From Chloroflexota bacterium (GTDB lineage Bacteria > Chloroflexota > JAJPGV01): a stretch of DNA of 64,000 nucleotides. Within the stretch, counting starts at the first letter, position 1, and the number at the start of each line of letters is the position of its first letter. The translations under genes and the position numbers were made by a program. Below the pieces are notes generated by a model. That model was not told where the DNA came from. It searched no databases and was given only the letters and a program-made list of their open reading frames with translations. The stretch covers positions 124,001-188,000 of the forward strand of contig JAJPGV010000035.1 in the NCBI GenBank assembly GCA_021325635.1, written 5' to 3'. Shown here in pieces: positions 1 through 8,338 of this stretch.

Positions 1-1
1 C

Positions 2-172
2 GAGATCTGGTACATCCGGGCGAACTGGCCCTGGGTGGCGCTGATGTTCATCTGGAACCTCAACTTCCAGGCCGAGGTCCCGCAGAACGACGAGAAGTGG
101 GGCTTTGGGGTCCTTCGCCCGACCTACGATCCTCGGCCCGCGTACCTCGCCCTGAAGGCGCTGCCGAAATAG
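2..172 (+). CDS. C-terminal fragment of a secreted-type hydrolase (glycoside-hydrolase-like), truncated by window start
   Basis: Frame 2 is open from the window edge to TAG at 170-172: EIWYIRANWPWVALMFIWNLNFQAEVP...GFGVLRPTYDPRPAYLALKALPK; the tail resembles the C-terminus of TIM-barrel glycosidases. Confidence 0.5.
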   Translation, partial: EIWYIRANWPWVALMFIWNLNFQAEVPQNDEKWGFGVLRPTYDPRPAYLALKALPK

Positions 173-306
173 CAGCTCCTGGCTGGCTGGCTAAGCGCCG
201 AACCAATGTTCTAGAATCTTTGTTCGATGGCGCCAGGTCCGATGCCACCGGTCCGGCGTCTTGCCGACTCTCGTAACAAAGCAGCCCGCGTATCGTTCCT
301 ACGGGC

Positions 307-933
307 ATGCTCGAGGCCTTGGCCCTGAAGGGGGTCCAGTTCGCCGTCTCCGCCGAGGAGAAGACGGATCGCGTCAGCGATCTGGTCGATCGCGCCTCCA
401 AGGGTAGCGGAGAAGCGTTCGGGCAGCTCTATCAGCTGTACGTCGACCGCATCTACAACTACATCTACTACAAGACGGGCAACACGGTCGACGCCGAAGA
501 CCTGACCGAGCAGGTGTTCATCAAGGCCTGGGAGGCCATCCGTCGCTTTCGCTTTGAAGGCAAGCCCTTTGCCGCCTGGCTCTTCAAGGTTGCCCGCAAC
601 GTGGTCATCGACCACTACCGCACGCGCAAGAACAACACCGACCTGAGCGAAGTCATCAGCGCCATCGCCCACGACGGCGATCCCGAAGCCTTCGCGCAGC
701 GGCGCGCCACCGCTCAGGTTCTCATGACCGCCATCCGCCGGCTCACCGACGAGCAGCAGCAGGTCATACTGTTGAAGTTCATCGACGGCATGGACAACAC
801 CGAGATCAGCGCCGCCATGGGAAAGAAAGAGGGCGCCATTCGTGCCCTCCAGTACCGTGCGCTCCTGGCGCTGCAGCGCATCCTCATGGACGAGCGCTAC
901 GGCCTAGAGCGGATGCCCGCCCGAGCGACCTGA
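307..933 (+). CDS. ECF-type RNA polymerase sigma factor (sigma-70 family)
   Basis: Region 2 motif (YVDRIYNYIYYKTGNTVDAEDLTEQVFIKAWEAI..FRFEGKPFAAWLFKVARNVVIDHYR) and region 4 (LTDEQQQVILLKFIDGMDNTEISAAMGKKEGAIRALQYRAL). Confidence 0.93.
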   Translation: MLEALALKGVQFAVSAEEKTDRVSDLVDRASKGSGEAFGQLYQLYVDRIYNYIYYKTGNTVDAEDLTEQVFIKAWEAIRRFRFEGKPFAAWLFKVARNVVIDHYRTRKNNTDLSEVISAIAHDGDPEAFAQRRATAQVLMTAIRRLTDEQQQVILLKFIDGMDNTEISAAMGKKEGAIRALQYRALLALQRILMDERYGLERMPARAT

Positions 934-951
934 AAGCACGAGTTGCGCGCC

Positions 952-2208
952 ATGTTCAAACCAGAGGACGTTCTGGAGAAGGTCCTGAGCGGTGAGCTGA
1001 CCCGTCAAGAAGCGATCGATCATTGGCCGGAGATGCACGACCGGCTGATGATGCTGACCGACTTGACCGACGAGCTGCGGGCTTTGCCCGAGCAGCGGCC
1101 CGATCCCGAATTCAGGAACAGAGCTCGTCTCCACCTGCTGCAGCGAATCCAGGAGACCGAGCGGCGTCGCGCGCCCTGGCAGCGCATCCTCGATCCTCTG
1201 GCCGGGCTGTCTGGTTGGGGCACCGGCGTCAGTGCGCTTGGCGTAGCCGGAGGCGTGCTCGCCACCGCGGTTGGCTTTGCTTCGGTGAACGCCCTGCCCG
1301 ACGACCGTCTATATCCCGTCAAGCGCGCCGTCGAGAACGTCCGGCTGGCTCTTGCCCTATCCGACGAGGCCAAGGCCGGTGTCTACCTGGACGTAGCCGA
1401 TCGCCGCGCCGCGGAAATCGCTGCCGTCGCCAGCGACGTTGATGACCGGCAGCTCCACTCCTTGACGTTCGACTACGGCACAACCCTTCAGCAGATGAAC
1501 CTGGTGGTGCAGAAGCTGCCCTCGCCGCCATTGCCGCTCCTGGACAAAATGCAGTCGCACCTGGCTTCCCAGGCAACCGAGCTGGAGGCTAGGGCGGTGA
1601 ACTCCTCATCGCGTCCGGCCGTGCAGCAGAGCCTGACGGACGCCGAGATGGTGGCGTCCAATGTCGTGGATCATGTGACCTTCGTGGCCGAGCAGCGCGG
1701 CAGCCCCGGCGTCCAGGACGTCAGGCTGGCCAATAATGCGCCGGCAGCCGCCACGGCTTCGGCGCAGACGATTCAGCAGCTGGCCACGGCCACCCCTGCA
1801 CCCGCCGTCGGCGTGAGCCCGAACGCCAGTCCGAGCGTGGCCCCCAGCCAGCCAAAGGCTGCCGCCACGCCGCCTGCCACGCCCGCCAGCGTCGCGCCGG
1901 CGGCTTCGAATCCGCCGGCAGCGTCTGCCTGGGACGGCCAGTTCGACCGGCTGTGGAACGACGTGGCTGGCGCGCCGTACATGGGCCAGAAGGTGCGCCT
2001 CCAACTCGAGCAGCACGTCGTCGACGCCAAGCAGAACGCGCGTGCGGGCCGTTTCGACTCGGCCATCGCGGACCTCAACGCATTCGAGGCGCAGCTTCAG
2101 CAGGCGGTGAAGACCTACCAGGCGACGCAGTACACCGCGAGCCACCTGACCGCGGAAGCCAACGGCAGCATCGCGGCGCTAAAGGCCGGCAGCCCCTCCG
2201 CGCATTGA
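952..2208 (+). CDS. DUF5667-like membrane-associated protein, probable regulatory partner of the sigma factor
   Basis: Starts 18 nt after the sigma gene; single TM-like segment, then NALPDDRLYPVKRAVENVRLALALSDEAKAGVYLDVADRRAAEI (DUF5667-like) and a Pro/Ala-rich linker. ATG at 952 preferred over the upstream start at 943. Confidence 0.75.
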   Translation: MFKPEDVLEKVLSGELTRQEAIDHWPEMHDRLMMLTDLTDELRALPEQRPDPEFRNRARLHLLQRIQETERRRAPWQRILDPLAGLSGWGTGVSALGVAGGVLATAVGFASVNALPDDRLYPVKRAVENVRLALALSDEAKAGVYLDVADRRAAEIAAVASDVDDRQLHSLTFDYGTTLQQMNLVVQKLPSPPLPLLDKMQSHLASQATELEARAVNSSSRPAVQQSLTDAEMVASNVVDHVTFVAEQRGSPGVQDVRLANNAPAAATASAQTIQQLATATPAPAVGVSPNASPSVAPSQPKAAATPPATPASVAPAASNPPAASAWDGQFDRLWNDVAGAPYMGQKVRLQLEQHVVDAKQNARAGRFDSAIADLNAFEAQLQQAVKTYQATQYTASHLTAEANGSIAALKAGSPSAH

Positions 2209-2456
2209 GCTGGCTAGGGCCGCGGGCTCGCTGCCAGCGCCGTAGCTGTACGCCCAGCCTAGACCGTCATCCGAGCTCGAGCGACGGATGCCTTTCTTCG
2301 CCGTAGCCCGAATCGGCGCTGTGGGCGCGACTGCTGCGACGGCAGGCCGGAGACTTCTGACGTATCCTCGTTTTCAGTGCCCCAGTCCATTCCGGCTGAA
2401 GCTGCTGATCCGCATCTGGCAGCTCTTGCCCTTATCCCCTGACTCCTATCCCTTCC

Positions 2457-3557
2457 ATGCGGGTTCTGATGATTTCGAAGGCGCTGGTCGTTGGCGCCTA
2501 CCAGCGCAAGGCTGAGGAGCTTGCCCGGCTCGGACTGGAGCTCATGGTCGTGGTGCCGCCGTCCTGGATCCAGGAAGGATCGCCGCTGCCGCTGGAACCA
2601 AAGTTCCTCACAGGCTACCGCCTCGAGGTCGAGCCGATCGCCTTCAACGGCCATTTTCACGTGCACTTCTACCCTCGTTTGGCCCGGCGCTTCGCTCAGT
2701 TCAGGCCCGATCTGGTGCACATCGACGAGGAGGCCTATAACCTGGCGACCTTCCAGGCGCTGCTGCTGGCCCGGCGCTTCCGCTCGCAATCGGTCTTTTT
2801 CACCTGGCAGAACCTCGATCGCCGCTATCCATGGCCCTTCTCAGCCATGGAGCGCTACGTCCTGCGCCATGCCGGAGGCTGCATAGCCGGCAACCAGGAG
2901 GCCGCCAGGATCCAGCGCCGCCGCGGCTTCGAGCGCGACATTGCGGTAATTCCACAGTTCGGCATCGACGCGGAGCTGTTCATCCGCCGGCCGGTCGATC
3001 GGCCGGCGGGCTTCGTGATCGGCTTCGCCGGGCGGTTGGTCGAGCAGAAGGGCCTGCGCGTGCTGTGCGACGCGTTCGAGACGCTGCCGGGTGATTGCCA
3101 CCTGCTGCTGGCCGGCAGCGGCCCGCTCGAAGCCGAGATCCGCGAGCGCGCGGCCAGCCGCGGCTGGGCCGGTCGCTTGACCATCGCCGCGGTCTCGTCC
3201 ACGAGCATGCCCGAGGTCTACAGCCAGATGGACTGCCTGGCCCTGCCATCGCTCACCACGCCCGCCTGGAAGGAGCAGTTCGGTCGCGCCGCCGTGGAGG
3301 CCATGGCCTGCGAGGTCCCGGTGGTGGGTTCGGACAGCGGCGAGATTCGGCAGGTGGTGGGTGACGCCGGCATCGTCGTGCCGGAAGGCGATCCGGTGGC
3401 CCTATCCGCCGCTCTGAACCGGCTGCACGATCAGCCCGACCTGCGTCGCGATCTCGCCGCCCTCGGACGCCGCCGAGCCGTCTCTACGTTCACGCAAGCA
3501 GAGGTTGCCGCGCAGACGTTCGAGGCCTATCGGGCAATCATGAGCTGTGCTAAATGA
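2457..3557 (+). CDS. glycosyltransferase family 4 protein
   Basis: GT4 motifs: GFAGRLVEQKGLRVLCDAFETL, LLLAGSGPLEAEI, EQFGRAAVEAMACEVPVVGSDSGEIRQVVGDAGIVVPEGD. Confidence 0.9.
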   Translation: MRVLMISKALVVGAYQRKAEELARLGLELMVVVPPSWIQEGSPLPLEPKFLTGYRLEVEPIAFNGHFHVHFYPRLARRFAQFRPDLVHIDEEAYNLATFQALLLARRFRSQSVFFTWQNLDRRYPWPFSAMERYVLRHAGGCIAGNQEAARIQRRRGFERDIAVIPQFGIDAELFIRRPVDRPAGFVIGFAGRLVEQKGLRVLCDAFETLPGDCHLLLAGSGPLEAEIRERAASRGWAGRLTIAAVSSTSMPEVYSQMDCLALPSLTTPAWKEQFGRAAVEAMACEVPVVGSDSGEIRQVVGDAGIVVPEGDPVALSAALNRLHDQPDLRRDLAALGRRRAVSTFTQAEVAAQTFEAYRAIMSCAK

Positions 3558-3655
3558 TTTCGATTGGAAATATATATTGGACTTATTGGTCGTCCTGGCA
3601 GATGATGAATGAGCCAGCGAACAGCGGTTCGCCGGCCTTTTCAAAGGAGGACGCC

Positions 3656-3835
3656 ATGGGAATCTTCACCGAAGCCGATCGACATCCGTTCAGTGAGCTG
3701 GATGCAGACGTCTCCGAGCAGGCCCACGGCGGCGCCGGCAATGAGCTTGGGCCACGCGACCTGCGCTGGAGCGAGTTCGTCCGCTCTACGGATCAGCCGC
3801 GGTTTTTCATTCGCGACGAAAGCCTCGCTTCCTAG
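3656..3835 (+). CDS. hypothetical small protein (59 aa)
   Basis: ATG at 3656 follows a strong Shine-Dalgarno (AAAGGAGG at about 3643-3650); MGIFTEADRHPFSELDADVSEQAHGGAGNELGPRDLRWSEFVRSTDQPRFFIRDESLAS. Confidence 0.55.
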   Translation: MGIFTEADRHPFSELDADVSEQAHGGAGNELGPRDLRWSEFVRSTDQPRFFIRDESLAS

Positions 3836-4366
3836 CTAATCCTCACCACTTGGCGAGCCGAGCGACTTCTCGCCACTGAAGCCGCCCCGAGTGGCCTGCG
3901 CCAGGGCCTGCTCCTCTTCATCCGACAACGTGTACTGCGAGCGCCCACCCTCTATGGGTTTGGCGTACACACGCGTCTCCGCGCGGTTGTGCAGGCTGCT
4001 CAACACCACGCCGTTGCCGCCCTGATCCAGCAGCGCAATGGCGAAGCTCTGATCGCCCCCTGTCTCCTCGAAGGGGTTGAAGCGCACCATGCCCACGCGC
4101 TGGATGGCTGTCCGCAAGACGGCGTCAAGCACCTCGACGCCTCTGTCCAGCTCCTCGATGCGCCGGTCATGGCTGTTGATGCGGCCGACGTGCATCGACA
4201 TGATCTCCTCGAGGTTGCCAGCCTGGACGCCGCTCAGCAGCTGGCGATAGCGTGCCAGCATGCGGCTCATTCGCACCTGGAGAACGATGAGCCAGACGAG
4301 GCACACGGCCGCTGCGGCGGCCGCGACCGTGGCGATCGTGAGTGGGTCCGTCAAGCTAGCCGCCAT
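3836..4366 (-). CDS. DUF4446 family protein
   Basis: N-terminal TM, then RIEELDRGVEVLDAVLRTAIQRVGMVRFNPFEETGGDQSFAIALLDQGGNGVVLSSLHNRAETRVYAKPIEGGRSQYTLSDEEEQAL, characteristic of DUF4446. Confidence 0.88.
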   Translation of the reverse strand: MAASLTDPLTIATVAAAAAAVCLVWLIVLQVRMSRMLARYRQLLSGVQAGNLEEIMSMHVGRINSHDRRIEELDRGVEVLDAVLRTAIQRVGMVRFNPFEETGGDQSFAIALLDQGGNGVVLSSLHNRAETRVYAKPIEGGRSQYTLSDEEEQALAQATRGGFSGEKSLGSPSGED

Positions 4367-4488
4367 TATAGGCGCCGCGGAAATGGGTGCCCCTGGTATC
4401 CTGGTTCACAGGCTCAACTTCGAGCGCCCGCGCCACGCGAGGCCCTCGGCCGCCGCACACCACATCCTGTGAGGTTCCTGACGACATC

Positions 4489-4983
4489 ATGCTGAAAAAC
4501 ATCATCATCGGACTTTCCGGCGCACTGCTCCTGGCCCTGGCCGCCTGTGGCGGCGGGTCATCTGCCAGCTCGCCCAGCGTCGCCAAACCAAGTGCCCCTA
4601 CCTCCGCCGCTGCCAAGCCCGCCGCGCCCAGCGCGTCCGTTGTCGGGCAAAAGGCGCCCGGGCCGTTCTCGGCCAACGGCACAGTCACGGTCGACGCCGC
4701 CGGCGCGGCGGCCCTAGAGGCAACTGACACATTGAAGTGGCAGCCCGACGTCCTCGTGGCCAAGCCCGGGACGAAGGTCACGCTGACGGTCAAGAACGGT
4801 GGCGCGTCGGCCCACACCTTCCTGAGCCCTGCGCTCGGCATAACGAGTCCGGTCGAAGTCAACAATGGGCAGACCGTCACGGCGAGCTTCACCACGCCGA
4901 CCCAGCCCGGGGCCTACCAGTTCTGGTGCAATATCCCAGGCCACGCCGAAGCTGGCATGGTGGGTGAGGTGATCGTCCAGTAA
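4489..4983 (+). CDS. cupredoxin-domain lipoprotein (plastocyanin-like)
   Basis: Lipobox (LLALAACGGG), then a cupredoxin C-terminus with ..WCNIPGHAEAGMVGEVIVQ (Cys-His-Met copper site). Confidence 0.85.
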   Translation: MLKNIIIGLSGALLLALAACGGGSSASSPSVAKPSAPTSAAAKPAAPSASVVGQKAPGPFSANGTVTVDAAGAAALEATDTLKWQPDVLVAKPGTKVTLTVKNGGASAHTFLSPALGITSPVEVNNGQTVTASFTTPTQPGAYQFWCNIPGHAEAGMVGEVIVQ

Positions 4984-4994
4984 CGGCTCCGGCC

Positions 4995-5996
4995 ATGCAG
5001 ATAGGCTTCCACCTCACTCCCTTCTGGAGCCCGACGAATCGGACGCCGACGCAGATCATCGACGAGGCCATTGAGGTCGTCCACGCGGCCTCGAAGATGG
5101 GCTTCGCCTGGGTATCAATGGGCAACCACTGGCTGTCCCACCCGACGGTTTGGCCGCAGCCGTTTCCGCTCGTGGCGCGGCTGGCTCCGGAGACGGGTGA
5201 GATGCTCATCAAGACGTCGGTCCTGCTTGTGCCGCTGTTCAATCCTGTCGACGTCGCCGAGAACGTGGCAACCCTCGATCACATCACGCACGGCCGGCTG
5301 GTGCTGGGTATGTCCATTGGATACCGCGAGCAGGAGCTCGACGTGGCGGGCCTGTCCCGCAAGGATCGGGTGCCCAAGCTCGAAGAGTCGGTGGCGCTGA
5401 TGAAGCAGCTCTGGACGGGCGATGAGGTGACCTTCGAAGGGAAGTACACCCGCGTGATCAAGGGTCGCATGGGCTTCACCCCCTTTCAAAAGCCGCATCC
5501 CCTGCTGGAGATGGGCGCGCAAAGCGAGGCTGCCACCAAGCGCGCTGCCCGCATCACCGACGGTGTTTTTCTCGGACCGCAGGTCGCGTGGCCCGACATC
5601 GGCCGCCTGGCCAGTGTGTATCGCGCTGCGCGCCAGGAATTGGGCAAGGATCTGGGCATGCTGGGCGCCTCACGGAGCCTGATGGTGGGCAAGTCGAAGG
5701 AGGATGCCCGTGCGGTGGCCGAGCAGTACCTGGAAAAGACCTTCAGCATGTATCGGACCTGGTCCATGCAGGAAAACCAGATGGTGGAGCTGCAGCTCGG
5801 CTTCGATTCCGGCCTCGACGCCTGGTCCGTCAACGGCTCGCCCGCGGACTGCGTCGAGACTATCTCCTACGCTCGTGACGAGCTCGGCCTCAACCGCATC
5901 GGTTTCACGATCTACAGCCTCCCACCCTCTCCCCAGGCCCGTATCGACTATCTCCAGATGATCGCCGAGGACATCGTCAGCAAAGTCGCCCGCTGA
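4995..5996 (+). CDS. LLM class (probably F420-dependent) flavin-type oxidoreductase
   Basis: TIM-barrel luciferase-like pattern: FAWVSMGNHWLSHPTVWPQPFPLVARLAPETGEMLIKTSVLLVPLFNPVDVAENVATLDHITHGRLVLGMSIGYREQELDVAG. Confidence 0.88.
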   Translation: MQIGFHLTPFWSPTNRTPTQIIDEAIEVVHAASKMGFAWVSMGNHWLSHPTVWPQPFPLVARLAPETGEMLIKTSVLLVPLFNPVDVAENVATLDHITHGRLVLGMSIGYREQELDVAGLSRKDRVPKLEESVALMKQLWTGDEVTFEGKYTRVIKGRMGFTPFQKPHPLLEMGAQSEAATKRAARITDGVFLGPQVAWPDIGRLASVYRAARQELGKDLGMLGASRSLMVGKSKEDARAVAEQYLEKTFSMYRTWSMQENQMVELQLGFDSGLDAWSVNGSPADCVETISYARDELGLNRIGFTIYSLPPSPQARIDYLQMIAEDIVSKVAR

Positions 5997-6038
5997 GCCG
6001 GGCCCTCGCCCCATTGCTCCGGCAGGCACAATAGAGCG

Positions 6039-7034
6039 GTGACTCTGCCGCGCATCACGCTTGTCTTCACCGGCGGCACGATCGATTCGATCGGTGAGGA
6101 TCGGCTGGACCTGGCCTGGTATTACGAGAAGGGCGAACGGCTGGGACCGGGCGAGCTCGTGGCCCGCGTGCCGGAGGTCGCACGCGTGGCGGAGGTGGAG
6201 GAGGTGCCCTTTCGCCGCTTGGCCGGCGGAGCCATCACGCCGGCCGACTGGCTGCAGCTCCTGGCTCGCCTGAACGAGCGGCTCCAGCAGCCCGTGCAAG
6301 GCGCGGTCGTCACCCACGGCACGAATACGCTTGAAGAAACCGCCTACTTCCTCAACCTCACCCTGAAGACCGATAAGCCGGTGGTCGTGGTTGGCGCCAT
6401 GCGTCCCTCTTCCGGCATCAGCGCTGATGGGGATTTGAACCTGCTCAACGCTATCCGCGTCGCGGCACAACCCGCCTCCGGCGGGCGTGGTGTCCTGGTC
6501 CTGTTGAACGACACCATCCACGCCGCCCGCGACGTCACCAAGACGAACACCTTTCGGGTGCAGACGTTCGCCAGCCCGGATAGCGGCCCGCTCGGCTATG
6601 CCGATAGTGATGGTCGGGTCATCTTCTATCGGTCCACCACGCGCAAACACACCACCGCGGCGGAGTTCAATCTGACCGGCCGGGAGACGTTACCCCGCGT
6701 AGACGTTGTGGTCACGTACGCCGGCGCCGATGGCGCGCTCATCGACGCCGCGGTAGCGGCCGGCGCGGAAGGCATTGTCAGCGCCGGTTCCGGCGCGGGC
6801 CGCCCTACGCCGCTCGAGGACGAGGCGATCGACCGCGCCCGCCAGCGCGGCGTGCTGGTCTGCCAGGCCAGCCGGGTGGGATCGGGGCGAGTGGCGCGCA
6901 GCCCGAGATTGCGCCGGCGCGGTATCGTCACGGCCGACAACTTGCAGCCCTGGAAGGCCCGCATCCTGCTCATGTTGGCCCTCACCCGCACCCGCGATCC
7001 GGACCAGGTGCAGGCGATGTTCGAGGAGTATTAG
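6039..7034 (+). CDS. asparaginase family protein (L-asparaginase/glutaminase type)
   Basis: TGGTIDS near the N-terminus, GAVVTHGTNTLEETAYFLNLTLKTDKPVVVVGAMRPSSGISADGDLNLLNAI; GTG start. Confidence 0.93.
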   Translation: MTLPRITLVFTGGTIDSIGEDRLDLAWYYEKGERLGPGELVARVPEVARVAEVEEVPFRRLAGGAITPADWLQLLARLNERLQQPVQGAVVTHGTNTLEETAYFLNLTLKTDKPVVVVGAMRPSSGISADGDLNLLNAIRVAAQPASGGRGVLVLLNDTIHAARDVTKTNTFRVQTFASPDSGPLGYADSDGRVIFYRSTTRKHTTAAEFNLTGRETLPRVDVVVTYAGADGALIDAAVAAGAEGIVSAGSGAGRPTPLEDEAIDRARQRGVLVCQASRVGSGRVARSPRLRRRGIVTADNLQPWKARILLMLALTRTRDPDQVQAMFEEY

Positions 7035-7107
7035 GTCGCCGGATCGGCGCCGCCAGGTTGTGGTTGCCCCCGGGTCAAACGGTCCCATGACCTCAGCCCG
7101 GCAGCAA

Positions 7108-7119
7108 TGCAAGCTTGCA
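7108..7119. promoter_or_regulatory. perfect 12-bp palindrome TGCAAGCTTGCA in the leader of the cysteine hydrolase gene
   Basis: Direct reading; candidate operator. Confidence 0.3.
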
Positions 7120-7269
7120 CAGTGCGGCTGGTCCGATCGTCGAAAACTGCCGCCGGTCCAGCCAGGCGTGCACTCCAGACGCATCTTATATGCGCAGGTC
7201 TCATTGACAGTCAAGGCACTGAATGCAACAGTTGCCAGGCGTAGGACATTCCTTTGGAGGTCGAGCCCG

Positions 7270-8037
7270 ATGTCGGATCGAGTGTGGGATCGTTTCTTGA
7301 CGGAGCAGGACAAGGCGCATCTGCAGCTGTCTCGCGAGCGGCGGGTGGGCTTCGGCACACAACCGGCGCTGCTGCTCATCGACCTCTACCGCTGGGTGTT
7401 CGGTGACGAGCCACTGCCGCTGCTGGAAGGCATGAAGCTCTGGCCGGGCTACTGCGGCCCGGCGGCCTGGAACGCCATCCCGCAGATCCAGCGGCTGCAG
7501 TCGGCCGCGCGGGCCGCCGGCATACCCGTCATTCACGTGACGGGCTTGAATGACGAGACGTCGGGCGTCCCGGGCTGGAACGAAGCCGCCCATCGCGACG
7601 CCGGCCGCCGCGCGCGGTCCGAGGATCCCGTGGCTCGAGAGCGCTACGCCCGCCGCTACGAGATCATGCCCGAGCTCGGTCCTCTTCCTGGTGAGGTGCT
7701 GCTGCACAAGACGTCCCCCAGCGCCTTCTGGGGCACGCCGCTGGTCGGCCACCTGAACTATCTCGACGTCGATACCATCCTGGTCGCCGGCGAAAGCACG
7801 AGCGGCTGCGTGCGGGCGTCAGTTGTGGAGGGCTGCACCAATCGCTATCGCATGCAGGTGGTGGAGGAATGCGTCTTCGACCGCCACGAAGCCTGCCATG
7901 CCATCAACCTGTTCGACATGGACCAGAAATACGCCAGCGTGATCTCCCTGGATGAGGCCACCGGCTATCTGTCCACGATTCGTGGCGGGGCCGCTGGCAC
8001 GAGCCAGCCCCAGCGCGAGCTGATCGCTTCCCGCTAG
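7270..8037 (+). CDS. isochorismatase-family cysteine hydrolase (N-carbamoylsarcosine amidase-like)
   Basis: Asp-Lys-Cys triad context: ALLLIDLYR, LLHKTSPSAFWGTPL, VAGESTSGCVRASVVEG. TTTGGAGG upstream of ATG 7270. Confidence 0.85.
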   Translation: MSDRVWDRFLTEQDKAHLQLSRERRVGFGTQPALLLIDLYRWVFGDEPLPLLEGMKLWPGYCGPAAWNAIPQIQRLQSAARAAGIPVIHVTGLNDETSGVPGWNEAAHRDAGRRARSEDPVARERYARRYEIMPELGPLPGEVLLHKTSPSAFWGTPLVGHLNYLDVDTILVAGESTSGCVRASVVEGCTNRYRMQVVEECVFDRHEACHAINLFDMDQKYASVISLDEATGYLSTIRGGAAGTSQPQRELIASR

Positions 8038-8125
8038 CCCTTATCGGTCCAGGCTCTCGGCAGGCGCGGCCTCGAGGCTCGGGACAGGCCGGAAGGAGGC
8101 TTGCTGTGTGGAGCTTACGCTGCCC

Positions 8126-8272
8126 TTAGCTGAGGAACGCGGTCAGCGCCAGCAGCCCGAGGAGCATCGCCACAACATTGGCGATACGAACAGCGTGCCG
8201 CAGGCCCGGCTGGCTCTCGATCGGGACCAGCAGCACCGGGTGCAGCAGCGTCTCTTCTTGGCTCACATCCAT
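8126..8272 (-). CDS. small single-TM protein (48 aa), below the length cutoff of the supplied ORF track
   Basis: Manual minus-strand translation: MDVSQEETLLHPVLLVPIESQPGLRHAVRIANVVAMLLGLLALTAFLS*. Charged N-terminus, one hydrophobic C-terminal helix, co-oriented 66 nt downstream of the allantoinase-like gene. Confidence 0.5.
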   Translation of the reverse strand: MDVSQEETLLHPVLLVPIESQPGLRHAVRIANVVAMLLGLLALTAFLS

Positions 8273-8338
8273 CCTCGCTGACCTAACAACGATGGTCCCC
8301 CCCATTTGATACGGCTTTCCGCTGCTCGCGCCTGGCCC

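Noticed and set aside
2652-2668. ttttcacgtgcacttc, parS-like half site in a glycosyltransferase gene
   Set aside because: Only one arm matches; expected by chance in coding sequence.
2259-2789. 176-aa minus-strand ORF upstream of and overlapping the GT4 gene
   Set aside because: Overlaps the confident GT4 reading frame and shows no domain or ribosome-binding site.
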